A stretch of DNA of 64,000 nt from Nocardia fusca NBRC 14340 (GTDB lineage Bacteria; Actinomycetota; Actinomycetes; Mycobacteriales; Mycobacteriaceae), in contig NZ_BDCU01000062.1 in NCBI RefSeq assembly GCF_001618425.1, forward strand, positions 20,439 to 84,438. The letters run 5' to 3'. This document shows positions 25,196-33,391 of this stretch, one piece after another; within the stretch, counting starts at the first letter, position 1, and the number at the start of each line of letters is the position of its first letter. The notes under the pieces are model-generated. The model was not told the origin of the DNA. It was given only the letters and a program-made list of their open reading frames with translations, and searched no databases. The position numbers and the translations under genes were made by a program.

Positions 25196-26650
25196 TCAGC
25201 TCACCGGTTCCCGCACGCTCGCCCGGCCCGGGAGCAGTGCGGCGGCCAGCGCCCCGGCCGCGACGATCCCCGCCCCGACCCAGACCGCCGGTACCAGCCC
25301 GTCCACATAGCTCTGCGGATCCGTGTACGCGCCGTACGAGGCGAAGACCGAGGCCAGGACCGCGATACCCATCGCCACGCCGACCTCGCGCAGCGTGTTG
25401 TTGGTGCCCGAGGCCACGGAACGATCCGCCTCCGGTACCGCCCCCATCACCACGGTCGCCAGCGGCGCGAAGGTCAGGCCCATCCCCACTCCGGCGAGCA
25501 GCAGTGGCGCCACGAACGTGCCGTAGCCGAGGTCCACCGAGACGATGGCGGCCATCCAGGCCAGCGCCACCGCGAGCAGTGCCTGGCCGGTGACCAGCAG
25601 GACCCGGGCCCCGACGCGGTCGATCACCAGGCCCGCGAGCGGGGCCACCACCATCGGCGCCATGGTCCACGGCATGGTCCGGATACCGGATTCGAACGGG
25701 CTGTACCCCTGCACCACCTGGAAGAACTGGGCGAGCAGGAAGATCGACCCGAAAACGCCGATCGAGAAGGCGAAGGCCACCATATTGGCGACGCCGAAGG
25801 CCCGGATCCGGAACAGCCGGGGCGCCAGCATGGGGGCCGCGGCCCGGTGCTCCCAGGCGATGAGCGCGCCCAGCAGGACCGCGCCGCCGATCAGCGCGGT
25901 GAGCACCCCGGCCGAATCCCAGCCGTCGTCGGCGCCGTGCACGATGCCCCAGACGACCGCCAGCACGCCCGCCGAAGCCAGGACCAGTCCCACCGGGTCC
26001 AGGCGCCCGCCACCGCCCCGCGATTCACGCAGTGCCCAGACCACCAGCGGCAGCACGAGGACGCCGATGGGCACATTGACCCAGAAGATCCACTGCCAGC
26101 TCAATCCGTCGACCACGGCGCCGCCGAGCAGCGGTCCCACGGCCACGCCGAGCCCGGCGATACCGCCCCAGATCCCGATGGCCGCGCTGCGCAGCCGCTC
26201 CGGTACCGCGTCGGAGAGCAGGGTCAACGACAGCGGCATCACCGCGGCGCCGCCGAAGCCCTGCACCACCCGCGCGGCGACCAGCATCGCCGGATCGGTG
26301 GCGAGCGCGCAGGCCGCCGAGGCGGCGGTGAACACCGCGATACCCGCCAGGAACACGCGGCGGCGACCCAGCCGGTCACCGAGGGCGGAGGCAGTGAGCA
26401 GCAGGGCGGCGAACGACAGGGTGTAGGCGTTGACGAACCACTGGAGGTCGCCGAGTGAGGCGTGCAGTTCGGCGCGGATCACCGGGAGTGCGTTGGTGAC
26501 CACCAGATTGTCCAGCGTGACCATGAACATCGGAATTCCGACCGCGGCGAGCACGGCGGCCAGTGGTCGCCGTGCCTCCGCGGCGATGGGAGGTGTGTGC
26601 CGGTGCGCGGCGGGTGGTGTGGCGGCCGGTGGGCTCAGGATCTCGGTCAT
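25196..26650 (-). CDS. MFS drug exporter, EmrB/QacA 14-helix family
   Basis: 484-residue transporter with about 14 helices. Motif A is GDRLGRRRVFLAGIAVFTAA, motif D1 TLDNLVVTNALPVIRAEL, motif C IAGLGVAVGPLLGGAVVDGL followed by SWQWIFWVNVPIG, the hallmark of DHA2 exporters. It probably exports lipophilic drugs or dyes by proton antiport. ATG 26650 is chosen because AAGGA lies seven to eight bases upstream; the frame is open to 26728. It is divergent from the TetR gene at 26749, with repeated dyads between them. Rv1634 occupies a comparable neighbourhood in M. tuberculosis from memory. Confidence 0.93.
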   Translation of the reverse strand: MTEILSPPAATPPAAHRHTPPIAAEARRPLAAVLAAVGIPMFMVTLDNLVVTNALPVIRAELHASLGDLQWFVNAYTLSFAALLLTASALGDRLGRRRVFLAGIAVFTAASAACALATDPAMLVAARVVQGFGGAAVMPLSLTLLSDAVPERLRSAAIGIWGGIAGLGVAVGPLLGGAVVDGLSWQWIFWVNVPIGVLVLPLVVWALRESRGGGGRLDPVGLVLASAGVLAVVWGIVHGADDGWDSAGVLTALIGGAVLLGALIAWEHRAAAPMLAPRLFRIRAFGVANMVAFAFSIGVFGSIFLLAQFFQVVQGYSPFESGIRTMPWTMAPMVVAPLAGLVIDRVGARVLLVTGQALLAVALAWMAAIVSVDLGYGTFVAPLLLAGVGMGLTFAPLATVVMGAVPEADRSVASGTNNTLREVGVAMGIAVLASVFASYGAYTDPQSYVDGLVPAVWVGAGIVAAGALAAALLPGRASVREPVS

Positions 26651-26667
26651 ATCCAGTCCTTGTTGTA

Positions 26668-26715
26668 ATCGACTGATAACTAGTCTCCTTCTGACGGTAT
26701 GCATCGACTGATAAC
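26668..26715. promoter_or_regulatory. Repeated operator between MFS exporter and TetR
   Basis: The 13-mer ATCGACTGATAAC occurs twice, at 26668-26680 and 26703-26715, 35 bp apart in the same orientation. Each contains the dyad ATC-N4-GAT. Placed in the divergent MFS/TetR intergenic region, these are the obvious candidate TetR operators, one near each promoter. Binding is inferred. Confidence 0.6.
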
Positions 26716-26748
26716 CTGTCAAGACCACACCGAACGACGAGGAGGACC

Positions 26749-27315
26749 ATGCCGGAAGCGAGCAGGACCAGGATGACCGCCGGCGAGCGCGGAGCTCAGG
26801 TACTGACCGCGGCGATCGCGGCCTTCGCGGAATCCGGCTACGCCGCCACCCGCACCGATGAGATCGCCCGCCGGGCCGGGGTCTCCCAGCCGTATGTCAT
26901 TCGCCTCTTCGGTTCCAAGCAGCGACTGTTCCTGGCGGCCGTCGCACAGGTCTGCGATCGCATAGAAGAGGTCTTCACCGACGCCGCGGCGGGTGCCGGG
27001 ACCGGAACCGCCCTCGACGCACTGTCGGAGGCATACGAACAGATCCTCGCCGAACGCACTTTGCTACAGGTGCTGCTCCACGCATTCGCGGCAGCGGGCG
27101 ATCCCGAGATCGGCCCCGTCGTCCGCGACCGGTACGGCCGCATCTACCGACTCGTCCGTGAGCTCACCGGCGCCCCGGTGGCCGATACGCGGCGATTCCT
27201 CTCCACCGGTATGTTGCTCACCGTCCTGGCCGCGCTGCGGGTGACCGGCCCGGACGCGATCGAGGCCGAGTGGGCCCGTGACATCCTCACGGATCTGTAC
27301 GAGCACGGAATGTGA
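26749..27315 (+). CDS. TetR-family repressor of the adjacent MFS exporter
   Basis: 188-residue regulator. The N-terminal DNA-binding domain reads VLTAAIAAFAESGYAATRTD, then EIARRAGVSQPYVIRLFGSK with the recognition helix SQPYVIRLFG at about residues 44-53, followed by an all-helical ligand domain. It is divergent from the exporter and shares the repeated ATC-N4-GAT elements, so it most likely represses both genes until an exported drug binds. The GAGGAGG ribosome-binding site is just before ATG 26749. Confidence 0.92.
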   Translation: MPEASRTRMTAGERGAQVLTAAIAAFAESGYAATRTDEIARRAGVSQPYVIRLFGSKQRLFLAAVAQVCDRIEEVFTDAAAGAGTGTALDALSEAYEQILAERTLLQVLLHAFAAAGDPEIGPVVRDRYGRIYRLVRELTGAPVADTRRFLSTGMLLTVLAALRVTGPDAIEAEWARDILTDLYEHGM

Positions 27316-27379
27316 ACGCGCGAGTCCAGCCCCTGACCTACCGCCGGCTCACCACGGCCCACACCGACGGAGGCCGTGA

Positions 27380-28207
27380 TCAGCCGCGACCGAAGCGGGT
27401 GCGCGAGTTCGCGTAGAGACAGATCGCGGCCGCCGCTGCCAGATTGAGGCTTTCGGCCCGCCCCCGGATCGGGATCCGGATCCGGTGCCGCGCCCGGTCC
27501 GCGATCTCCGGGTCCAGACCATGGGCCTCGTTGCCGAACAACCAGGCGACCGGCCGGGTGAACAGTTCCTCGGCATCCTCGAGATCGACTTCGCCGGCGG
27601 CGGTGGTCGCCACCGTGGTGATGCCCGCGGCGTCGAGGCGATCCAGTACCGTCCCGGTATCGCGTGCGCGCACGATCGGGACATGGAAGAGGCTGCCCGC
27701 GCACGCGCGCACGCATTTACCGTTGTGCGGGTCCACGCTGTCACCGGCCAGAACCACCGCGTCCGCGCCGACCGCGTCGGCCACCCGGATGAGGGTGCCC
27801 GCATTACCCGGATCGGCGATCGCGACCGGCACCGCCAGTATCCGCGGAATGCTCGCTCCCGGATCCGGCGGAAGGATCCGGTCCAGCGGCACATCGACCA
27901 GATCACAGACCGCCACCAGCCCTGGGGGTGTGACCGTCTCGCCCAGCGCCTGCGCGGCCCGATCGGATACCAGCGTGGTGCGCACACCGTCGGCTGCGGC
28001 GCCGGCGATCAGGGCGTGTTCCCGGGTGGCGCCTTCGGCGGAGTAGAAGAGTTCGCGGACCCGGCCGGCTTCCAGTGCGGCAGCGACGGAGTTCGCGCCC
28101 TCGGCGAGGAATCTGCCGGCGCGCTTGCGCGCTACGCCGCGATGGAGTTTGACGGCGGCCACCACACGGGGATTCCGCACGTCGGTGGGTTCTTGTCGGT
28201 CGGGCAC
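27380..28207 (-). CDS. TrmH/SpoU-family RNA 2-O-ribose methyltransferase (TsnR-like)
   Basis: 275-residue SPOUT enzyme that methylates a ribose 2-OH in rRNA or tRNA using SAM. An N-terminal substrate-binding domain (RVVAAVKLHRGVARKRAGRF) precedes the trefoil-knot domain with motif 1 ADPGNAGTLIRVADAVGADA, motif 2 WLFGNEAHGLDPEIAD and motif 3 IPIRGRAESLNLAAAAAICL. GTG 28207 is chosen: a TACGAT -10 box ends six bases upstream (leaderless). In M. tuberculosis the tsnR homologue also follows rplT, so this is probably the same gene separated here by accessory genes. Confidence 0.92.
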   Translation of the reverse strand: MPDRQEPTDVRNPRVVAAVKLHRGVARKRAGRFLAEGANSVAAALEAGRVRELFYSAEGATREHALIAGAAADGVRTTLVSDRAAQALGETVTPPGLVAVCDLVDVPLDRILPPDPGASIPRILAVPVAIADPGNAGTLIRVADAVGADAVVLAGDSVDPHNGKCVRACAGSLFHVPIVRARDTGTVLDRLDAAGITTVATTAAGEVDLEDAEELFTRPVAWLFGNEAHGLDPEIADRARHRIRIPIRGRAESLNLAAAAAICLYANSRTRFGRG

Positions 28208-28284
28208 CCAGAGATCGTAGTGGGTACCGCTCTCCGGGTCCGCTACCCGCCGAGACCCGCTGCGCGGACTTCTCCGCGCATTGC

Positions 28285-28306
28285 CGGGCCGGCGACGGCC
28301 GGCCCG
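28285..28306 (-). terminator. Hairpin terminator downstream of the small secreted protein gene
   Basis: CGGGCCGGC (28285-28293), four-base loop, GCCGGCCCG (28298-28306): a perfect nine-pair stem 24 bases after the stop of the 28330-28527 gene and upstream of the TrmH-type gene promoter. No T tract, which is usual in actinobacteria. Confidence 0.55.
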
Positions 28307-28329
28307 CACGCGACGGCGCCGCGCGCGAA

Positions 28330-28527
28330 CTAGGAGAAGGTCTCCAGGAATTCGCGCACGAAGCACAGCGGGCAGATCGGATCGAACGGTGCCGTCGCCG
28401 TTTCGATCCGCTCGGTGGGCAGGACCGGCTGCACCGCAATCCCGTCCGCGGCCGCCGATACCGGCTGCAGTCCGATCCCCAGCGAAACCGCTGCTGCGGC
28501 GACGATATTCAGCACCCGACGGTTCAT
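28330..28527 (-). CDS. Small secreted protein with CxxC motif
   Basis: 65-residue protein, unrecognised. It begins with a clear signal peptide (MNRRVLNIVAAAAVSLGIGL, probable cleavage after VSAAA), leaving a mature peptide of about 38 residues that ends with a CPLC motif near the C-terminus. Reading direction is supported by GAGGAG six bases before ATG 28527 and hairpins on both sides, so it is a separate transcription unit. The CxxC could form a disulfide or bind metal after export. Function unknown. Confidence 0.7.
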   Translation of the reverse strand: MNRRVLNIVAAAAVSLGIGLQPVSAAADGIAVQPVLPTERIETATAPFDPICPLCFVREFLETFS

Positions 28528-28570
28528 GATCGCTCCTCGGTGTCCGCGTCCCGAGCGGCCACAGTATCAA

Positions 28571-28622
28571 CCCGGCCCGGCGCGCCCCCCGAATCAAGGG
28601 ATCTCGGCGCGACCGGGCCGGG
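28571..28622 (-). terminator. Terminator of the arsR-AHSA1-reductase operon
   Basis: CCCGGCCCGG (28571-28580) pairs with CCGGGCCGGG (28613-28622), extended inward by CGCGC/GCGCG across a one-base bulge, with a loop of about 22 bases. It starts 18 bases beyond the reductase stop at 28640. Confidence 0.65.
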
Positions 28623-28639
28623 CACGCGTGGGTGTTCGA

Positions 28640-29266
28640 TCAGGCGAACTGGGAGACACCGTCGAATTCGGCGAGCGGCGCGGGACCGGTGACCTCGTAC
28701 TCGAGCAGGAGCAGGCCGTGAGGTGTGGCCTCGTGGTGGGTCAGGCGCAGACCCGTGGCCGGTCCGGTGCCGGCGAGCAGCCGCCGACCCGCGCGCAGCA
28801 CAGTGGGCGCGACGGCCAGCCGGACGGTGTCGACCAATCCGGCGGCGAGCAACGTATCGCCCAGCCGGGAGCTGCCGTGAATCTGCAGTTCACGACCGGG
28901 CCGGCGCAACAGTTCCGCGACCGTGACAACCGGGTCGCCCGGTAGCACGGTCGTCGGGTTCCACTCTCCCTCGGTCAGGATGCCGGAGACCACGTATTTC
29001 GGCAGGGTGTTCATCCGCTTCGCGAACGGGTCGCCGGGGTCGGTGACGGCGGGCCAGTCCCGGGCGAAGGCTTCGTAGGTCCGGCGGCCGAACAACAGCC
29101 CGTCGGCGGCGTCGAGCCATTCGGAGGTCCGCCGGACGAAGACTTCGTCCAGGTAGGGCACCAGCCAGCCGCCGCGGTCGAATCCGTCGCTGGTGTCCTC
29201 GGTGGGTGAGCCGGGCCCCTGACCGACACCGTCGAGGGTGAGGAATTCGGTGAGCACCAGTTTCAT
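28640..29266 (-). CDS. RibD C-terminal/dihydrofolate-reductase-fold protein
   Basis: 208-residue protein of the bacterial DHFR-like (RibD_C) family. It starts KLVLTEFLTLDGVGQGPGSP, with the family segments LLFGRRTYEAFARDWP, KYVVSGILTEGEW and LQIHGSSRLGDTLLAAGLVD. Members bind NADPH, but physiological substrates are mostly unknown. ATG 29266 overlaps the stop of the AHSA1 gene (ATGA), making it the third gene of the ArsR-led operon. The same gene pairing (ArsR, AHSA1, RibD_C) is common in actinobacteria. Confidence 0.87.
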   Translation of the reverse strand: MKLVLTEFLTLDGVGQGPGSPTEDTSDGFDRGGWLVPYLDEVFVRRTSEWLDAADGLLFGRRTYEAFARDWPAVTDPGDPFAKRMNTLPKYVVSGILTEGEWNPTTVLPGDPVVTVAELLRRPGRELQIHGSSRLGDTLLAAGLVDTVRLAVAPTVLRAGRRLLAGTGPATGLRLTHHEATPHGLLLLEYEVTGPAPLAEFDGVSQFA

Positions 29267-29736
29267 GCCCGCACCTCGCTCTCGACGAGCTCGGCGAGCT
29301 GATCGGTAACCGTGCCCCACCCGTGTGCGAACCCGAGTTCTTCGTGCCGGGCCCGCGCGGCCGGATCACCGTGCCGGACCAGTACGCGATAGTCGGTACC
29401 GTCCGGATGATCCCGCAGGGTGATCTCCGCGGTCATCAGGATCTCTCCGGTGGCCGGACGCCAGCCGCTGTCGAGCGCGGTCGTGAAGACGAGGCGTTCC
29501 CGTTCGTCGGCCACGAGGAAACAGGCGTCCAGATGCGGGACGAATTCGCCGCCGTCCGCGCTCATCCTGGTCACGAAGGCGCCGCCCGGGCGGACCTCCA
29601 GCCGTTCGACCCGGCAGCGGGCCGGGGCGGGCAGCCACCAGCGGGCGAGGCTGCCGGCGTCGGTCCAGGCGTTCCACACACTGCCGCGCGGCGCGCGGAT
29701 CACCCGGTGCAGGGACAGGTCGAGATCAGGATTCAT
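29263..29736 (-). CDS. SRPBCC/AHSA1-family protein
   Basis: 157-residue START-like (Bet v1 fold) protein. The typical opening HRVIRAPRGSVWNAWTDAGS is followed by LARWWLPAPARCRVERLEVR and PGGAFVTRMSADG; the WW after the first helix and the C-terminal GWGTVTDQLAELVE helix are characteristic of AHSA1/SMU_440 members that accompany ArsR regulators. It probably binds a small hydrophobic ligand. It overlaps arsR by 11 bases and the reductase gene by four. Confidence 0.88.
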   Translation of the reverse strand: MNPDLDLSLHRVIRAPRGSVWNAWTDAGSLARWWLPAPARCRVERLEVRPGGAFVTRMSADGGEFVPHLDACFLVADERERLVFTTALDSGWRPATGEILMTAEITLRDHPDGTDYRVLVRHGDPAARARHEELGFAHGWGTVTDQLAELVESEVRA

Positions 29737-30070
29737 CGGTGGGCTCCTCGGTTGTCAGCAGGAATTGTTCGAGTCGGTCCGTGCGGCCTTCCCAGACGCG
29801 TCGCTGTTCGGCCAGCCAGCCGTCGATCAGTGCGAACCGTTCGCGATCGAGTTCGCACCGCCGCACCCGCCCGGTTTTGACCGTCCGGATCAGCCCGCTG
29901 TCCTCCAGCACCCGCAGGTGCTTCATGAACGACGGCAAGGTGATCGGCAGATCCCGGGCCAGTTCGCCGACGCTGGCCGGACCGGTGCCGAGTCGCTGGA
30001 CCACCCGCCGCCGGGATGGGTCCGACAGTGCGGCGAACACACCGTCCAGCGACTCCGAATACTTAGCCAT
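29726..30070 (-). CDS. ArsR-family winged-helix repressor
   Basis: 114-residue regulator heading a three-gene operon. The winged helix reads FAALSDPSRRRVVQRLGTGP, then ASVGELARDLPITLPSFMKH with recognition helix around residues 40-52, and LRVLEDSGLIRTVKTGRVRR. No cysteine metal-site motif (CVC) is present, so it is probably not a metal sensor. ATG 30070 sits at the centre of a perfect 26-bp palindrome; with no Shine-Dalgarno, the mRNA is probably leaderless. It presumably represses its own operon by binding over the start. Confidence 0.9.
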   Translation of the reverse strand: MAKYSESLDGVFAALSDPSRRRVVQRLGTGPASVGELARDLPITLPSFMKHLRVLEDSGLIRTVKTGRVRRCELDRERFALIDGWLAEQRRVWEGRTDRLEQFLLTTEEPTDES

Positions 30071-30083
30071 ATGGCTAAGTATT
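30058..30083. promoter_or_regulatory. Perfect 26-bp palindrome over the arsR start (operator)
   Basis: The 13-base half-site AATACTTAGCCAT at 30058-30070 is followed directly by its exact reverse complement at 30071-30083. The A+T-rich arms stand out from the surrounding high-GC sequence. The ArsR ATG (minus strand, 30070-30068) is at the dyad centre, and a TAATAC -10-like element lies in the upstream arm. Autorepression by ArsR is the inferred role. Confidence 0.85.
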
Positions 30084-30226
30084 AGCGGACACACCGGCCC
30101 ACCGCAAGTCCGGCCACATCACGCGCGCCGAGGGTCGGGTAACCCGGACGTCCGCGGCAGTGCAAGCGTCGCCGGGGCCGGGCCCGGAACAGGCGCCCCG
30201 GGCCCTGGCCTCCGGCCGACGCCATC

Positions 30227-31297
30227 TCAGTCGTAGACCAGCACGGCTCGCCCGACGACATCACCGCGACCGAGGGCGGCGATCGTATCGTTGACATCCT
30301 CGAACCGGACCGGGCTCACGGTGTGCCTGATCATGCCGCGCTCGGCGAGGTCGAGCACTTCGGTGAGATCGTTGTAGTTGCCCCAGAACGATCCGAAGTA
30401 GCTGAACTCCCGCGCGACGAATGGGAACAGCGGGATATCGATGCGGTTGCCGATCAGCCCGACCGATGCGACCGCCCCTTGGGTGGCGAGTAGCGCGAAC
30501 GCCAGCCGAATCGACTCCTCCGACCCCGCGCATTCGATGACCGCGTCGACCTCCGGCCGGCCGGTCGAGTTCTCGAGTGCGGTGCGTACGCCTTCGACCG
30601 ACTTGTCGCGCGTATTGATCGTGTGGTCGGCGCCGTTCGCCGCGGCGATATCGAGTTTGCTGTCGGTACGGGCGAATGCCACCACCGTCGCGCCGCCGCC
30701 GAGCAATTTCGCGTACTGCGTCGCGTAGGAGCCCAGCCCACCGACTCCCATCACCGCCACGGTTCGCCCGGGTCCCAGAACCCCCGCCGCCCGGAGCTTC
30801 TTCAGTCCCCGGTACGGCGTCAGCCCGGCATCGGTCAGCGGCGCCAGATTCATCGGGGAGAGGCCGTTGCCCGAGCGCACCGGGATGAGGTGCCGATAGG
30901 GCACCGGTAGATACTCCTGGTACCCGCCGTGCGGCCCGAAGCCTGCCCACCGGCCGCCCGCGCACAGCTGGAAATTCCCGTCGTGACACTGGCGACACGA
31001 TCCCTCCCCCCAACTGCTCTCGACCACGATCTGATCGCCTTCACGCAAACCGGCCGACCGAGGTACCCCGGACCCGACCCCGGCCACCCACCCGGCGATC
31101 TCGTGCCCGGGGGTGATCGGGAAATCAGCCGGGAGCGAGGCGGCGAAATACCCGTCCATCAGCTGGAAATCCGTACGGCACATACCCGCGCCGCCAACCT
31201 TGACCAGCACCTCTTCGGGACCGAAATCGGGTATCGGAATTTCCTCGAGCCGCAACGGTTCTCTGTAGTCGTACATCCGGGCCGCGCGCATCTTCAT
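30227..31297 (-). CDS. Zinc-dependent NAD(P) alcohol dehydrogenase (MDR family)
   Basis: 356-residue medium-chain dehydrogenase. Catalytic zinc ligands are expected from Cys in GAGMCRTDFQLMDG and the GHEIAGWVAGVG motif. The structural-zinc lobe reads EGSCRQCHDGNFQLC, with Glu in place of the first Cys, the same E-x2-C-x2-C-x7-C set known from Sulfolobus solfataricus ADH. The Rossmann loop is VMGVGGLGSYATQYAKLLGG. It oxidises or reduces an alcohol/aldehyde pair; substrate unknown. ATG 31297 follows GGAGAGG at eight bases; the frame is open to 31699 but overlaps a terminator and rplT. Confidence 0.9.
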   Translation of the reverse strand: MKMRAARMYDYREPLRLEEIPIPDFGPEEVLVKVGGAGMCRTDFQLMDGYFAASLPADFPITPGHEIAGWVAGVGSGVPRSAGLREGDQIVVESSWGEGSCRQCHDGNFQLCAGGRWAGFGPHGGYQEYLPVPYRHLIPVRSGNGLSPMNLAPLTDAGLTPYRGLKKLRAAGVLGPGRTVAVMGVGGLGSYATQYAKLLGGGATVVAFARTDSKLDIAAANGADHTINTRDKSVEGVRTALENSTGRPEVDAVIECAGSEESIRLAFALLATQGAVASVGLIGNRIDIPLFPFVAREFSYFGSFWGNYNDLTEVLDLAERGMIRHTVSPVRFEDVNDTIAALGRGDVVGRAVLVYD

Positions 31298-31506
31298 GGT
31301 CACAACCTCTCCACAGGAGTGCCGGGATATCGGCCGAGACACCGCCACGCCATCCGCGAGCGGGTGGTACGCACCTTCGGCCTGCTCATCGTCGGGCAAC
31401 GTCGACAACCACGCACTGGCATTGTCGCAAGAATTTCGCCGCACGCCCACCATCGCGGGCGTCCCGGCGAATCGCCGCCCCTCGGTCACACTCTCCGGAA
31501 ATACCG

Positions 31507-31534
31507 AAGGCCCCCTCCCGAAGGAGGGGGCCTT
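31507..31534. terminator. Strong hairpin terminator of the infC-rpmI-rplT operon
   Basis: AAGGCCCCCTCC (31507-31518), loop CGAA, GGAGGGGGCCTT (31523-31534): a perfect 12-pair stem 44 bases after the rplT stop. CGAA is a stable tetraloop of the GNRA-like class. No U tract follows. Confidence 0.9.
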
Positions 31535-31577
31535 CCGCACATCGGGCCGGACAGTGGTCCGGACCCGGAACGACGAC

Positions 31578-31958
31578 TCAGGCAGCCGGGGCGTTGACAT
31601 CCTCGGGCAGCGCGGCCTTGGCGACGGCGACCAGACCGGCGAACGCCTCGGCATCGGAGACGGCCAGCTCGGCGAGGTTCTTGCGGTCGACCTCCACACC
31701 GGCGGCCTTCAGGCCCTGCACGAAACGGTTGTAGGTGATGTCGTTGGCGCGGGCCGCGGCGTTGATCCGGGCGATCCACAGCTTGCGGAAATCACCCTTG
31801 CGTGCCCGGCGGTCCCGGTAGGCGTAGGTGAGCGAGTGCAGCTGCTGTTCCTTGGCCTTGCGGTACAGGCGCGAGCGCTGCCCGCGGTAGCCCTTGGAAG
31901 CCTCGAGGATGGAACGGCGCTTCTTCTGAGCGTTGACGGCCCTCTTGACGCGTGCCAC
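31578..31958 (-). CDS. rplT: 50S ribosomal protein L20
   Basis: 126-residue 23S rRNA-binding protein needed early in 50S assembly. The Arg/Lys-rich N-terminus ARVKRAVNAQKKRRSILEAS and SKGYRGQRSRLYRKAKEQQL, then YAYRDRRARKGDFRKLWIAR and INAAARANDITYNRFVQGLK, are typical. It is last in infC-rpmI-rplT and followed by a strong terminator. The C-terminus is Ala-rich (AKAALPEDVNAPAA). In other bacteria L20 represses this operon; no such pseudoknot was identified here. Confidence 0.98.
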   Translation of the reverse strand: MARVKRAVNAQKKRRSILEASKGYRGQRSRLYRKAKEQQLHSLTYAYRDRRARKGDFRKLWIARINAAARANDITYNRFVQGLKAAGVEVDRKNLAELAVSDAEAFAGLVAVAKAALPEDVNAPAA

Positions 31959-32072
31959 TGGTCAGTCCTAATCGATCTTGGGGGTGCCCGGTCGAGCGCA
32001 CCCGAGTGGGTCGGTTCTTCGGCGTCCGGTCGCGGATGCGGTACCGGACGGTATCGGTCCCGGGGAAGGGGA

Positions 32073-32267
32073 TCAGATACCCAGCAGCTTCTTCACACGG
32101 CGGACGTCGGACGCGGCGACCGACTCCGTGCCGTCCAGACGACGAGTCCGGCGGGTGGGCTTGTGCTCGAGCAGGTGCCGGCGGTTGGCCTGCTGACGGC
32201 GCAGCTTGCCCTTACCGGTCACCTTGAAACGCTTCGAAGCGCCGCTGTGGCTCTTCATCTTCGGCAT
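32073..32267 (-). CDS. rpmI: 50S ribosomal protein L35
   Basis: 64-residue basic ribosomal protein: MPKMKSHSGASKRFKVTGKG then KLRRQQANRRHLLEHKPTRR, the standard L35 sequence. The gene lies between infC (143-base gap) and rplT (114-base gap) in the same direction, as in mycobacteria. The frame and length are complete. Confidence 0.98.
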   Translation of the reverse strand: MPKMKSHSGASKRFKVTGKGKLRRQQANRRHLLEHKPTRRTRRLDGTESVAASDVRRVKKLLGI

Positions 32268-32410
32268 GGCAACCTCAATCTGTGTCGTGCCCGCGCAGGG
32301 GCGGACCAGGTGTACTGATCAGCGTTATTGCGGGCTCGACGCAATACCGCTGCGGCGTTCGCCGCGATATATGCGGCGGAGCGCCGCAGTGTTCACGGCG
32401 GAAGCCGTTG

Positions 32411-33007
<597 letters not shown>

Positions 33008-33010
<3 letters not shown>

Positions 33011-33020
33011 GGGGCCTCCT
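33008..33020 (-). promoter_or_regulatory. infC ribosome-binding site with non-canonical ATC initiation codon
   Basis: Minus strand: AGGAGG (33020-33015), spacer CCCC, then ATC AGC ACT GAG, encoding the conserved (M)STE start. The near-ideal Shine-Dalgarno compensates for the weak codon and fits IF-3 autoregulation. Confidence 0.85.
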
Positions 33021-33391
33021 AGGTCTAGCGGTGTCGTCCGACGACCGCTCGCAATGGACCCCTTGTTCAACACAAAGGCCCCGGTGCGGTATTTCACCGC
33101 CACGAGGCCCGATGTCGACCGGTCCACGCAGGTCGTACACGCCTGCGCCGCGATCACGCCGGAGGCGCGATCGGGAACCCACCCGGGAAGGGTGGGCGAC
33201 CGGACCGTTTGACCAGGCGATCACTCGCCGGCAACGGTGGGAGTCGGGCTCCACTTGTCTGCCCCGGACAGGACCGGGGCGGTCGTCGCCGAAAATTCTA
33301 ACAGCTGGGGTCCCGATCCGACGAATCGCGCCCCGGACCCCGGCCGTAAACCGCTTGCCCCGCCGCCGGCGCCGTGCCAGGCTCGACCCCC

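Noticed and set aside
27353..27378. CACGGCC...GGCCGTG hairpin between TetR and the TrmH-type gene
   Set aside because: Only seven pairs with a 12-base loop; too weak in this G+C-rich context to call a terminator, though it is between convergent genes.
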